From: Podocnemis expansa
Taxonomy: Eukaryota > Chordata > Testudines > Podocnemididae
Reading direction: 5' to 3'
Length of the DNA stretch: 64,000 bases
NCBI GenBank assembly: GCA_007922195.1
Contig: ML681963.1
Location: 60,427,711-60,491,710, forward strand
Shown here: piece after piece, positions 10,401-21,670 of the stretch
How the letters are laid out: each line of letters starts with the position of its first letter
Position numbering within the stretch: position 1 is the first letter of the stretch
Translations under genes and position numbers: made by a program
The notes under the pieces: generated by a model
What the model saw: the letters and a program-made list of their open reading frames with translations, nothing else
Database searches by the model: none
What the model was told of the DNA's origin: nothing

Positions 10401-11626
10401 CAAGCCAGAAAATGAATAAAATATTCTCCTGATATCTGACCCTATAAAATAGCAATGGGCGCATCTAAGCCATATCACAATGTGTTTGTAGGATGTTGCT
10501 TTCTTGTAGATTAGCTGGTTTTCCCCCAGCTTGGATTCTATCAGTCTGATTGTCACATATCATTTTAAGAGCTAACCCCATCTCTATCTGCAGCTATTCG
10601 TTATCAGACCCTTTGCCTGTACCACTTCCATTTGTAATTTAAACACCCTAATTTAATAGGTTTGTCTCATTATTTTGATTAATCATATTAACTTATACTA
10701 ATTAAGAGATGGATTTAGGTAATGACAGAGGTTAATGGAATCAGTTTTCACTTTCTCCTATTTTTTCAGGGATGGAGTGAAGAGTTGGGATAGAAGGGGA
10801 AAATAAAAAAGGAGGCTGGAAAGAATGAAAAAGAGAAACTGTTGGGGGGGAAATTACAGTTAGCAATCAGAAATTCCCTACTAATTGAATGTCTGATTTT
10901 ATTAATGATGAAATTTATAAAGGTCCTTAAGAAAAGAAAAGAGTTTAGCCAGTTCAGCAGTTGTGTGAAAATTAACTAACTCTGAGATAAAAGTTAAAAA
11001 GATACATTTTTTCCTTTTCTTAAAAAAAGAGGGAAAAAAAGCCTGATATTTCATCCCATTAAACCATTAGCTTTTTTGTCTTCCACTGCACAATGGCTGG
11101 AGGCTGTGTAGAATCTAAACTACCCTGGATGACTGTAGATTGCAGACCTTAGAGGGGAGGAAGTAACACATTGGTCAGCAAGTTCAACCACCTGCAGATA
11201 GTGTTGATTCTCCCCCAACATCACCTCAATGAGACGTACATTTAACTGTTTTGGGAAGTTTCCAGCTATGACACCTACTCTCTGGCTCTATCTTAACACT
11301 CTTGTCCCTCTTACACTCAGGAAAACAAAGACCAAACATAGTATCAAACTCAGTATGAATCCTGCACAGTTGTGCACTGATGTTTCATCAAAGATTAATC
11401 CTTTATACACTGTCATTCTGCCAAGACCAGGCTCTTGTGGTTGCTTCTCCTGGAGATCCAGCAGTACAGTGATTTTAGTCGCCTCTACTTTGTATTTGGG
11501 TTGTCTTTTATACCAGTGCAAAGTAAGTATAAAGTGCTTCCATGCTGATATGGGAATGTTTTATACCCATTTATACCCAACACAAGGGACAAGTCAGAGG
11601 AGTGCTCTTATGCCCGGTGTTCTATG
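10401..11626. other. AT-rich sequence, nothing recognised
   Basis: Purine-rich around 10780-10850 and AT-rich around 10620-11060. The 135-codon open frame at 11229-11636 has no recognisable motif and is probably fortuitous. Confidence 0.4.
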
Positions 11627-12507
11627 CAGGGGCTGAAGTATAATTTGGTGGGCCCTGGAACCCTCCTAATGGGGTGGGCCCCTGCCGCTCATCCAGCTCC
11701 TGCCCTGAGGGGTTAAAGTATAATTTGGAGGTCCCTGGAAGCCTCCTAAATTGGCAGCCCCCCCCCCACCAGTGCAGGACCCCCCATCATGCCAGTGTTG
11801 GACTCTCCTCACACATCCCAGCTACAGACCCCAAATGTCTGCCCCCCAGCTATTGCCCCAATCCTAGCTACGGCCCTGAAAACCCCTACCCCCATCAGAC
11901 CCCTTTCCTCATGTCCTTCTTAGCCCCAATCCCCACTCCTTAAGCTCCCTGCCTCCATTCCAGCTCTCCTAAATTCCCACCCTCTTCAGCCCCCCTAGCC
12001 CACCACCCAGACCCCTTCCCCCCTCCCCTTGCCCCCTCCCTACCCCCATGTTTTTCCATTGGCTACCTGACAGCCCCCCCCCCCAGCCCCCTTTCCTGGC
12101 CGAAGAGCTGGGTGGGGGTGCTGGCCAGCCAGTGGGCCAGCAAGAAGGAGCCAGGGCCGGAGGCTGCGGTCTGGTCGTGCGCACAGCCAGGCCCCAGCCA
12201 GAAGGGGCAGAACCTCCACAGGCTCTGGGAAAGGGAAAGAGGGATGGCTGGGCTGGCGCCAGTCTGCAGCCCCTCCCTTCTGCCAGCCTAGAGGGGATGC
12301 GCCAGGACGCTGGTTCCGGCCTGCCCTTCTATTTTTAGGGGGCCCCAGAACACAGCATTCCACTGTGTCCCCCTATTTTGGGGGGGGGCCCAGAACACAG
12401 TGTTCTGGAGCATTCCCCTATTTTTAGGGGGTCTGGAACACTGGCTCCCTAAAAATAGGGGGCCGCAGAATGGCATTCCAGGGTGTTCCTCCTTATTTTA
12501 ACCCCTG
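11627..12507. mobile_element. hAT element, CAGGGGTTAAAG family, copy 1
   Basis: It begins CAGGGGCTGAAGTATAATTT and ends TTATTTTAACCCCTG, with flanks GTTCTATG and GCTCTATG (7 of 8). A second copy of the terminal sequence (GAGGGGTTAAAGTATAATTT) recurs inside at about 11708. The right end holds repeated CCCTATTTTTAGGGGG palindromes and paired CATTCC/GGAATG units. No transposase is present. Two other copies lie at 21671 and 55335. Confidence 0.85.
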
Positions 12508-12516
12508 GCTCTATGC

Positions 12517-13163
12517 CAGTGGTTTTGGCACACTGGTGTGCCATGAGAACTGTCCAAGAGTGGCATAAAATTTTGTATAAAAGCAAGGCAAATCAATGTA
12601 AAAAAAACAAACATTGTTTCATTATAAACAATATTCTATCCAACCAAAATTACAACTTATAAAACTTGTGAAAATTAATCATCAAATTAAAAGTGAGGTA
12701 TTGGTTTTTCAATTCTAAAACATGAAAATTCTAAATAAAGCTGGCCAAAAGGCAAAACTGAGATGTGTGGATTTTTTTTCTGGTGGATTTGAAACATTAA
12801 TACATTTGATCCTCATTTAGCTTGTATGCCCTATATCAGCAGTGTTGCTGGCCCCAGGAAAAGAACTGGGGCTCAGGTGCTGAGATGCAGGGCTCATGCA
12901 CTGCTGCTGCAGCCACTGCAGTGGGTGACCCAACAGTGGACTCAGGGCTTGGGCGCTGGGACTTGGGGCTCCAGCCCTGTAAGCCTGCACCAGCGATGCC
13001 CCTGCCCTATATTGCAAATCTTTCTAGTAAGACTATAGCCATAATACATATAAGTAAATGTGATGCTCATGAGTCATCAATTCAGCTGAAAAAACTGAGC
13101 GTGCCGTGGAATTGTTTGTCTCAGTGACAGGTGCCATGTTACTGAAAAGATTGGGAACCACTG
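12517..13163. mobile_element. hAT element with exact duplication; host of a nested hAT
   Basis: The termini are CAGTGGTTTTGGCACAC and its imperfect complement GATTGGGAACCACTG. The flanks are CTCTATGC on both sides (12509-12516 and 13164-13171), an exact 8-bp duplication. Its AT-rich body is interrupted by a smaller hAT at 12837-13004. No transposase is visible. Confidence 0.9.
12837..13004. mobile_element. Nested 168-bp hAT MITE
   Basis: The ends CAGCAGTGTTGCTGG and CCAGCGATGCCCCTG are inverted repeats. Exact 8-bp flanks CCCTATAT (12829-12836 and 13005-13012) prove insertion into the surrounding hAT. The GC-rich interior matches the copy at 56669-56838. Confidence 0.9.
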
Positions 13164-14772
13164 CTCTATGCCATTTAATTGGCCTGATCACTTGGGTCCA
13201 CATTTGAGTACAAAGCACATTTGAAGTTCTAACTTCCCATCAAGATAAAAGGGGTTCCAGGTGCTCATGATACTGGACAGTCCAGATTCAGAGTACCTCA
13301 GTTGCAATGCAGTCCTTGCTCTGCCACTGTTATGTTGGTGTATGAAATAGGCAGTACAAAGCTCCATAAACCCATTCTCCCATCTTCCCTCCCATTATCT
13401 TGTAGGAAATTCACATCCCCGTAGTAAATTCACCATGTGGCCTGATGATAATCCAAAGCAAATGGAATGAATTCACAAGACAAAATACAGCACGTGACTT
13501 GCCATCCCCAGACTGGGGCTGGAGAATTTAGTACACAGGTGAGGTATTCGGGGACAATTAATGCTGCCTCTCCCATCCCATGAAAAGGAAATGGAGAACA
13601 TTTCCCTTCTTTCAAAAGCTTTTGTCCATTTGTAGATCATCCCACAAGAAAATGAATTACTGTCTCAACACACAAAACACAAAAGGGAGGGTTTTTTGCA
13701 GGGGGACATGAGGCTCTCTGTTGAAAGTGAAAACTGCCATTCAGTTCCAGTTATGCAGAAAGTGAAAATACAGAGTTAAAATGCTGAAAAGGCAGCCATT
13801 AATTTTAATTAATGAACCGTGGTCTCCAGAACAAAGTGTTCTCATAAGAACTTTCAACATTCAAATTACAAAATTGCTTCGTTAACAAATATGTAACTTA
13901 TCCTGAAAGATCTTAAGGTTCTTTAAAACCTTTTCTCAAGAAGGACTCAATACATCAATGAAATTTAAATTTTATCAATTAGTAGTATTGCAGTGCCTAG
14001 GAGCGCCAGTAATGGCTAGAACCCCATTAAATAGTGTACAAACATAAAATAGAAACATAGCCACCTGTGCAATGTAAGGGATGTGAAGTAGTTGTGTGTG
14101 GTGTCTGCAAAGGCTAGAATGTGATGGTCCGTGTTGGAACGCAGAGCTCTGTGACTGCTGTACGCTCTTTTAACTGCAACAACTTTGAAACTTGCTGCCA
14201 AAATAGTCACTGAAGTGCCTGATGAACATTTATGATGAAATACTTTTTAAAAGCTTTTGATGAAGAAATTTCATCTTTGCTGGAATAACTATACAGAATT
14301 ACGAGTAGACAGATAAGTACACTCTTTGGTTTGTTGTAGCTATCAACTTTGGTTACTCCAGTGCCTTCACACACCTTCAACAATTTTCTTTGGCTGAAAG
14401 CTATTAAACTGATGACCTCAAATTAGTTTAATTCTCCAGACTGGAAGCCTCATACCTAACTAGACTGCCCCATAGAAGAGATTTTACAAAAATTTTGTAA
14501 CTTGTTTGACTGATGACCTTCTACTAAGCTATGATTGAAATACTGAACTTCAAATTTGATATTTTTCTGTCACCAGCAATTCAAAATGAATGAGTAAATT
14601 AAATTTCAATATTGTAGTTCAGAGGCACCAGAGCAATTAAAATGACCTAATGACTTTTCTGTGATCTCTAATAGAAAGGTCAAAGGCCAACTTTCCCCTA
14701 TTTTCCATGGGTTATAACTAATAAATGTGCCACATTTCAAGATTCTATTTCAGTGGGAATTTGGAAATTAAT
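13164..14772. other. No gene; L2-like tail (minus) near 13975-14075
   Basis: The stretch at about 13985-14050 (GTATTGCAGTGCCTAGGAGC, CCCCATTAAATAGTGTACAA) is the reverse complement of an L2/CR1-type 3' tail. Nothing else is recognised. Confidence 0.4.
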
Positions 14773-14797
14773 CAGGGCTGTCAAACTCATGTGCCAC

Positions 14798-15577
14798 TGT
14801 AACCTTCAGGTGGGCTAGAATTCATTTACTTGCCCTTCTCCAATGCCTAACAGAGAGATACCCCTGCAGAAAGCAGCTGGAGAGCCAGGATCCAGTCTGT
14901 AAAGAGACTCGCAGCGAAGACTGCTCAGAGTTCCCATCCCACAACAAAATACTACTCAGAATAAATGTAACAATGAACTTTATTAACTGCTAACTTAACA
15001 AATCTTATTCTAAGAAACCAAAATGAATTAAACAGAACACTAAGAAACCCAAGAGTCCCAAAGTTCAGTGGAATCACCATTATTTCCATTGCAGTCTCTG
15101 TTCAAGTTCTCCAGGCTTGAATGCAAACAAAAGCAATCCTCATTTTCTCTGGCTGCAGGAATCTTCAGGCAAATTCCATGCAGTCCTTTCTTTCTCCTGC
15201 ACAACCAGCACCACGCAGTCTGTTTACTGGTTATCCAGCTCTCAGTCCTACAACAAACAACTCCTTTGCAAAGCAGTCCAAACCAGAGAGAAAACTACCT
15301 GCAGTCCACTCCTGGCTCAGCTCCTCTCAACCACTCACTGAGCATAAGGCCTCCACAGCTCTCTCCAATTGCTCCTCTCTGGGTCGCTCCTCTCAGGCTT
15401 CTCCTCGGCATCTGACTCCAGCATAACAATAGAAACTTGTGGAGCATGCTCAATATGATACCACACCCTAGTTTCAGAAACTTCTGGTTTCTGGGCAGCT
15501 AAATCTGCCCAGCAATGGAACCCAGCCAAAAGAGATCCCTAAAAAGAGATTGCTCCTTTTTAGGTGCATGGGTTACA
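14798..15577 (-). mobile_element. Solo LTR, 780 bp, minus orientation
   Basis: It is bounded by TGTAACC and GGTTACA and flanked by CCAC and CCAT (3 of 4). On the minus strand it contains TTAATAAAGTTCATTGTTAC, a likely polyadenylation signal. It aligns along its whole length with the LTR at 16459-17233 in the opposite orientation. No primer-binding site or internal sequence adjoins it. The family could be retroviral or gypsy-like; there is no coding evidence to decide. Confidence 0.75.
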
Positions 15578-15746
15578 CCATGGCGGGCCAGTTTGACTTA
15601 AATGTACTTCAACTGGGCCATACATACCATAAATCCAAATATAATGGCACTCTCGCAGCATTGTGGAGTGGTCTCACAGTCTTGCATACGCAGCATTCCA
15701 TGATGTCACGAAACCTGACACTCTCGTGGCATTGTGAAGTACTGGG

Positions 15747-15954
15747 TGTAGAGATAGCCTTGTAGAACGTTGTGAATTTAGAGACACTCCCTAGCATGGG
15801 GCAGTGTTGTGTGAATTGGGAGACTACCCTAGATGAGATCTAACATGGCTTCTCCCAGCTACACACCTGGGAATCATACCTGTCAGTGTGATTAAAGTTC
15901 TGTTCCTCACTCATTCAATAATGTGGTCTTTAATGAACCCTCAAGATCATAACA
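15747..15954 (+). mobile_element. Solo LTR of the about 200-bp gypsy-type family
   Basis: It begins TGTAGAGATAG and ends CAAGATCATAACA. Flanks CTGGG and CTGGA match at 4 of 5. It is homologous over its length to the LTR at 62992-63193, which is followed by a primer-binding site and gypsy pol. It contains ATTAAAGTTCTGTTCCTCAC, a probable polyadenylation/R region. It lies inside the hAT element at 14773-16074. Confidence 0.8.
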
Positions 15955-16458
15955 CTGGATATGTGAGACCACTCTGTCAGGAAGAGAGTGTGGTCCCACC
16001 GAGTGCAGTCACAGGCCGGATGGAAGAGGTTCAGGGACCACATTTGGCCTGCAGCTGCATGTTTGACACCTCTGTGTTAGATTTTAACTAAAATCATTGT
16101 AGTGCCTTTCGTGTTTCTTGTGTTCAAAAGCTTCCATAATTTAAGCATAAGTGAACTTGGGAACAGTTCCTGTGCAAACTAAGAGTCAGCTTAAACTGAG
16201 AATAAGGACCTGAATGAACCAGTAGGTCTCACCAGTGTGGTGTCGCTCTGTTTCCATACAGAGATCAAGGCTTGTATTTGAGAAGAATATCCAGATTTGG
16301 GAGATGGAGAGCTCAAGGACTGTAAGTTTTAGGGACTTGAGAAACAGGCAAGGAGGTAAAGTCAAGACACAGAGGCTGTAGGGACCTGATGAAACTCTTA
16401 AACTGGGAATTGGAACATGGGCTGGGATATACTCTGGTTTGGCTTAAGAAAATGCAGT

Positions 16459-17233
16459 TGTAACCCATGTGCCTAAATAGGTGCAATCTCTTTTAGGGAC
16501 CCTTATGGCTGGGTTACGTTGCTGGGCAGATTTTGCAGCCCAGAAACCAGAAACTTCTGGTAAGAGGGTGAGGGAGCACACTGAGCATGCTCCACAAGTT
16601 TTATTGTTGAGCTGGAGTTGCATACCCAGGGAGAAGCCTGAGAAGAGAAGCCTGGAGAGGAGCAAACAGAGAGCTGCAGAGTACATGGCTAAGGGACTCA
16701 GTGAAAGGAGCTGAGCAGGAGTGGACTGCAGGATGTTTTCTCCCTGCTTTCGACTGCTTTGCAGGGGAGTTGTCTGCGGTGGAACTGAGAGCTGCATGGC
16801 CAGTGACCTGATTGCATGGTGCTGGCTGCACAGGAGGAAGAAAGGACTGCATGGCATCTGCCTGAAGATTCCTGCAGCTAGAGAGGATGAGGATTGCTTT
16901 CGTTCTGCATTCAAGCCCCAAGGACTTAAAAGACTGCAATTGAGATAAGGGTGACTCCACCTGAACTTTGGGACTCTTGGGTTTCTTACTGTTTTGTTTA
17001 AATGTATTATGGTTCTTTAGGATAAGGTGTGTTTAGTTAGTTAATAAAGTTCATTGTTACGTTTCTGTTGACTAATACGTAGTTTAATGTGGATGGAAAC
17101 TCTGAGCAGTCTTCACTGTAAGTCCTTTTAACAACTGGATCCTGGCTCTCCAGTTGCTTTCATCAGGGGTTTTCTCTGTGAGGCACTGGAGAGGGGCAAT
17201 TTAATGAATTTGAGCCCACCCTAACAGGTTACA
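16459..17233 (+). mobile_element. Solo LTR, 775 bp, plus orientation, exact duplication
   Basis: It is bounded by TGTAACC and GGTTACA with CAGT on both sides (16455-16458 and 17234-17237), an exact 4-bp target duplication. It contains TTAATAAAGTTCATTGTTAC near 17041 as a likely polyadenylation signal. It is the sister of the minus-oriented LTR at 14798-15577. Confidence 0.85.
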
Positions 17234-17544
17234 CAGTGTCGCAAGGAGAACTAGACAGGCAGATCCTGTGCCTGTGTGGAGTTCCACAGTGTTGCCAACC
17301 CTCATGACTTTTTCAGAAATATCACTATATTTGGTCTTTTTCTTAAAGTGCTAGGCCCTGGAGTCATGAGATTTTCAAGTAGTTAACTTTTTTAAATGCA
17401 AGTTTCTAGATACTATAGTTGTGGAGAAAAGCTTGACAACACAGACCTTAAAGGCTCAGAAATCAAAGTCAAATGAAGTTTCAAAGTCATTTTTTAAAAA
17501 GAAAATTCTCATAGTTTTGAAGATGATCTCATAATTATTTAGAG
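17234..17544. repeat. Unclassified interspersed repeat, partly shared with 19090-19180
   Basis: The stretch 17293-17400 (GCCAACCCTCATGACTTTTT, GTCATGAGATTTTCAAG) shares its motif with minus-strand text near 19085-19175 (CATGAATTTTTAAAAAC, AAACCCATGACAG). The class is not recognised. Confidence 0.3.
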
Positions 17545-17745
17545 CAGTGGTTTCCAACATTTTCTCTGCCATGGCACACCTTGCTACTTTAATTAATTTG
17601 AGGCACACTACCATATAGTTTCCAAATAAACTCATGAATATTCATGAGCCAATGAGCCAATCCACCGCTCTTTGAGTAGTTTTTCAAAAAATTCTGTGGC
17701 ACACCTGCTCAGATCTGAGTGTGGCGCACTGGTTGGGAAACACTG
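17545..17745. mobile_element. hAT MITE, 201 bp, exact duplication
   Basis: The terminal repeats are CAGTGGTTTCCAACATTTTC and GGTTGGGAAACACTG. ATTTAGAG flanks it on both sides (17537-17544 and 17746-17753). It is non-coding. Confidence 0.9.
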
Positions 17746-20414
17746 ATTTAGAGCCTGACTCAGGAATTTTGAAAGACTGGCATTTTCAGCACTGCTACTG
17801 ACTCCAGCTGGGATTCTCATGGGCGGACAGGCCGACCCACACAGTTCTGCTTGTGGAATTGGGAACTAAGAGTTGATTCTTTCCTGAGGGACTCAGAGGC
17901 TGAAACCGTGGGAGCGGCATATGTGTCTGCTGTAGGTGCTCGACAACTGCGTTAAGTCCTGATGTATTCAAAGGTATAGAAGCTTGAGCCGACTGTTTAG
18001 GATTCATCATTTTTACTTTTAATGCCAGTTACTAGAACTTAGATTTGAGGTGCAGAATTCCATGTATTTATATGGTTTTAACAGCAAAGGATTTGTATGT
18101 ACAGTCCAAGATATCTACATTGCCAGAAAATTCTAAGTGGGGGGAGAAGGGATTGATTATAATTCCAACCACTCTCTGAAAATAGATAATAATAGAGAAA
18201 ATCAATGACAAAAGAACAAAATGGTATATATTGTTGGTTTTTCTCCATTTAAAAAATCTCTTAACACTATAGGCTTAATTCAGATTTCATTTATATTGAT
18301 TTTTATACTGGTGTAAAATCAGTGGACCTAGTCCCATGGAGTACAACTGTGAGATCAGAATTGGATCCTGTGTGTTTATTTTCTGACATGTATGTGTGTA
18401 TGCACATATTTGTGTGGACACACTGCATATCTTTGTTCATGCATATGCATGTATATATATTTTCCAACAGCAGTCTGCATCATTCACTTCCAAAACCAGC
18501 CTGCATTCATTTTCATAACTTTTTGTTGCATTACAATATTAATGGGACTATCAATGGGAAAGGACAGGGGAAGCATTTTTAATGTTTATCTGACAGTTGC
18601 AAATTTCACTTGAGGTTGTTTACTGGGATCTGATTATTGGCAAAGAGGAGTAGGAGAGGCAGCAAGATGAATGGAATCACAGGAAGAAGAGATGTATTTA
18701 TGGTCCTTCCCAATGCCATCTAAGAGTAATAAAAAGTCCTATTTTACCCCTCCTCTAGCAAGTCTTAAAAAGTTTTAAACAGTAAGAAATGAGGGATTGT
18801 TTTAATTAACTTTTATCTAATCCAGGTTTCCTGTTGGAAGTGAATAATGTTGCATTTATATCTGTCAATTACAAATTACATAAAGACCTCTGTGAGCATG
18901 GTTCACTACTGCCTTCTCTTGTCCCCCCCCCCATCTTTGCACAGGAGAAAAGTGCAGGATAAAGTATGCCCCCTTAAGGATGATTCCATTGCTTTGTTAT
19001 GGCTACTACTCTTCGGCCCCTCAGCTATAGGAGTGAAGTGATTAGTTGGGGGTGCGGAGGATGTTATTTGGACCAGGCAGTAGTGAAAGCATTTTTTAGC
19101 AATTTTGTGAACCCCAAGCATTCCAAAATAACCCATCAAGACCAAAAAAAACCCATGACAGCTTAAAATCATGAATTTTTAAAAACAAATTTGTGGCTCT
19201 CTTTATTTGCCATCTCGTTTTTCAAGCCTTCATGCTTTATATTTTCAAGCTTTTATCTGTAAATAGGAGGACTAGAAATCTTTTATTTTTTTAAATGAAA
19301 GCTGAGATTCTCACATTATTCCATTATTCTAGCACTTGGATCTTTAAGAAGAGCACCAGATATGGAGAGCTTCATGATGAAATGGCAGAAGTCAGCAATC
19401 ATGCTCTTAGGTCCTCCAGTGTTCAAAACCTCCACTGGAATGCAACTCTTTATTGGGCTCATGTTAAACACATGGCAAACACTATGAAAAGAGAGGGAGG
19501 GGAAAAGTTCCAGTGACAAATAGTCCAGTCACTAAAAGCTGTCCATTTGTATCTGACCAGTTTGAAGGGATTATTCTCTCTTTCCTACTTACCTAATTCA
19601 GGGTGTGCTGTAGCCAGAAAAACAAGTTTTTTACAAAAATAAATTGAATCATCCTTAAGAAGATCATTGATTATAAATTAGAGTGGAAGAGGGTAAGGGT
19701 TGGAATTTTAAGCTGGATTTGTGAACCCAAAAATTAGCTTGTATGAAAGAGTCATAAATTCTCAGACCTTATTTGCCCAGCTGATGCTGTCCCAGATTCT
19801 TTGTTTTACTCTGTCCCCATCCCAGTTCTTTGGAGTAAGGCGTATAGTTCTGGTCTCTCACATAGTGCAAATAGAGAGGGTTCAGAGGGTGATGAGTAGA
19901 GATGCTTGGAAAATAGCCTTTCTTATGATAGAATATTATGGCAAAAATGAAAAAAAGTCTGAATTTTCCATGAAAAAATTGGACTTTTCAGCAAAAATTT
20001 GAAAACATTAAATATTTTCACCAAGAACTTAATAAAATTCAGATGGCTCATACTCACCTTCAGGCCAGGCTCACTGGTTGCAGTACATCTCCCATGATGC
20101 ACCATGGTCACCCTTCCAGAAGTTAGGGAAGGTAGTTGCATCCTAGGTATCCCTGCTGTGCTGTATAATAGGAAATGTAGTCTGACTGGAGTGTGGGCCA
20201 CAGAGTATAGTGGGACATGAGGAAATATAACTACAGCTCCCTAGAAGTACTACGTCAGAATTTTCTTTTTTTTAAATGATGCTTCAATATTTCATGCAGA
20301 AAATGGACACCTTTGGTGGTGGGGGGAGTCATTGTCTTGAAAGCCCAAAACAAATGTGCTGTTTGAAAAGAATAGTTGCAAAAGAAAATTTTCCAACAAT
20401 ATCATTGACAAGAA
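17746..20414. other. Mostly unrecognised; possible CR1 start at about 19840
   Basis: Short TG/AT-rich runs occur at 18390-18460. At about 19842-19905 the sequence (GGTCTCTCACATAGTGCAAA) could be the upstream part of the CR1 that resumes at 20415, split by about 490 bp of unclassified sequence that includes CATCTCCCATGATGCACCAT near 20087. No gene is recognised. Confidence 0.35.
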
Positions 20415-20985
20415 TGATTAGATCACGGAAATGTTCTCATATGAGGAGAAATTGCAAAGATTGGGATTGTTTTCCTTAGAAGGAAGAGGAATAAAGGGGA
20501 ACCTGATAAAAATATATAAAATAAATGATCTAGAGAAGGCTAGTCAGGAACTCTTATTCTTCCTGTCTCAAAAATAAAGACAAGTGGAAATTCAATAAAA
20601 GTGAAAGCTGGCAGAATCAAAACTGGAAAAAGAAAATACTTTTTCATAAATCACACATCCTGTGGAACTCATAAATCATATATCCCATGGAACACATCAC
20701 CACAAGAGATCACTGAGGCCAAGAACTCAGTGGGGTTTCAAAAGAATTGGACAACTATATGGATAAGGAGACTATCCAGAGTTGCTATAGCAAGTATCTT
20801 TTAAAAGAGAGGGGTTTTGGATATTTATGTTTATGTATCAGGAGATAAGCTAACTGCTGTCTGTGAGTGATGGAGAGGACTTTCCTGGGCTTATGCTACC
20901 CCATAATTACCCACGGCAGGATTTGTTTAGCTTCCTGAGTCAGCTGACACTAACCACTGTTGGAAACATGATATTGCTATAGATG
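20415..20985 (+). mobile_element. CR1 LINE 3' fragment
   Basis: It contains the CR1 C-terminal and 3' sequence: CATATGAGGAGAAATTGCAA, then ATAAAGGGGAACCTGATAAA, then CATCCTGTGGAACTC, with a 3' region near 20840-20960. It is heavily mutated, in plus orientation. Confidence 0.7.
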
Positions 20986-21099
20986 GAGTGTGTGTGGGTG
21001 TGAACGCGTGCACGCATGTCTGTGTATTGTATAGCTATCTGTTTGTAATGAATGGAGACTACTTTTCCCTGAGATGCACTAATGTTCAGAAGAGTTTTG

Positions 21100-21670
21100 T
21101 GACCCCTCAGCTGTCAATAGCTCTAGTCTCTGATATGTCAGACCTAGCATGGGGAGCCCATCTCAGCAACCTCAGGACTCAAGGCCTCTGGTCCAGAGAG
21201 GAACTCTCCCCACACATTAATTTGTCAAGAGGTCCTTCCCCAGATCTCAGGCAAGATGGTACAAATCTTGACTGACAATACTGTGATTATGTTTTATATC
21301 AACAAAAAAGAAGGGCTTGATCTTCAGCCATGTAACAAGACCATCTGTCTATGAGAGTTCTGCATGAAGCACACCATTTATCTTAAGGAGTCACATCTCC
21401 CAGGAATCCAGAATGTACTGGAAGATTTCCTCAGCAGGTCCTCTTCCTCTCACCATGAGTGATCCCTTCACCCAGAGTTTCACCAAGTTCATTTTCTAGA
21501 CATGAGGGTCTGCCTAGGGACTGGTTTGCAACTAAGTAGTAGAGGAAGTGCCATCAGTTTTTCTCACTGCACGGGCACAACCCAGACTTTCCCTCTCTGA
21601 TGCTTTCCTGCTCATATGGACAAATCTCCTATTCTACACCTTTTCCTCCATCCTTCTGGTTCACAGGGTC
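21100..21670 (+). pseudogene. DIRS-type retroelement pol fragment, RNase H region
   Basis: Translation gives SDMSDLAWGAHLSNLRTQG followed by LWSREELSPHIN, matching the RNase H start of DIRS-like elements (Asp plus W-G-A-H-L). Further on, with frame breaks, come a segment equivalent to the DNTTVMYYIN motif (near 21275-21300) and one equivalent to the LPGIQN motif (near 21395-21410). Several stops and shifts make it dead. It is interrupted at 21670 by a hAT and continues at 22712. Confidence 0.75.

Larger units (their letters stand above)
14773..16074. mobile_element. hAT element split by two solo LTRs
   Basis: The ends CAGGGCTGTCAAACTCATG (14773) and GCATGTTTGACACCTCTG (to 16074) are terminal inverted repeats of hAT type. 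Removing the two LTR insertions leaves a body of about 310 bp. Flanks AAATTAAT and TGTTAGAT do not match convincingly, so no target duplication is claimed. Confidence 0.7.

Noticed and set aside
14773..16074. 8-bp target duplication for this hAT
   Set aside because: Flanks AAATTAAT and TGTTAGAT share only scattered bases.
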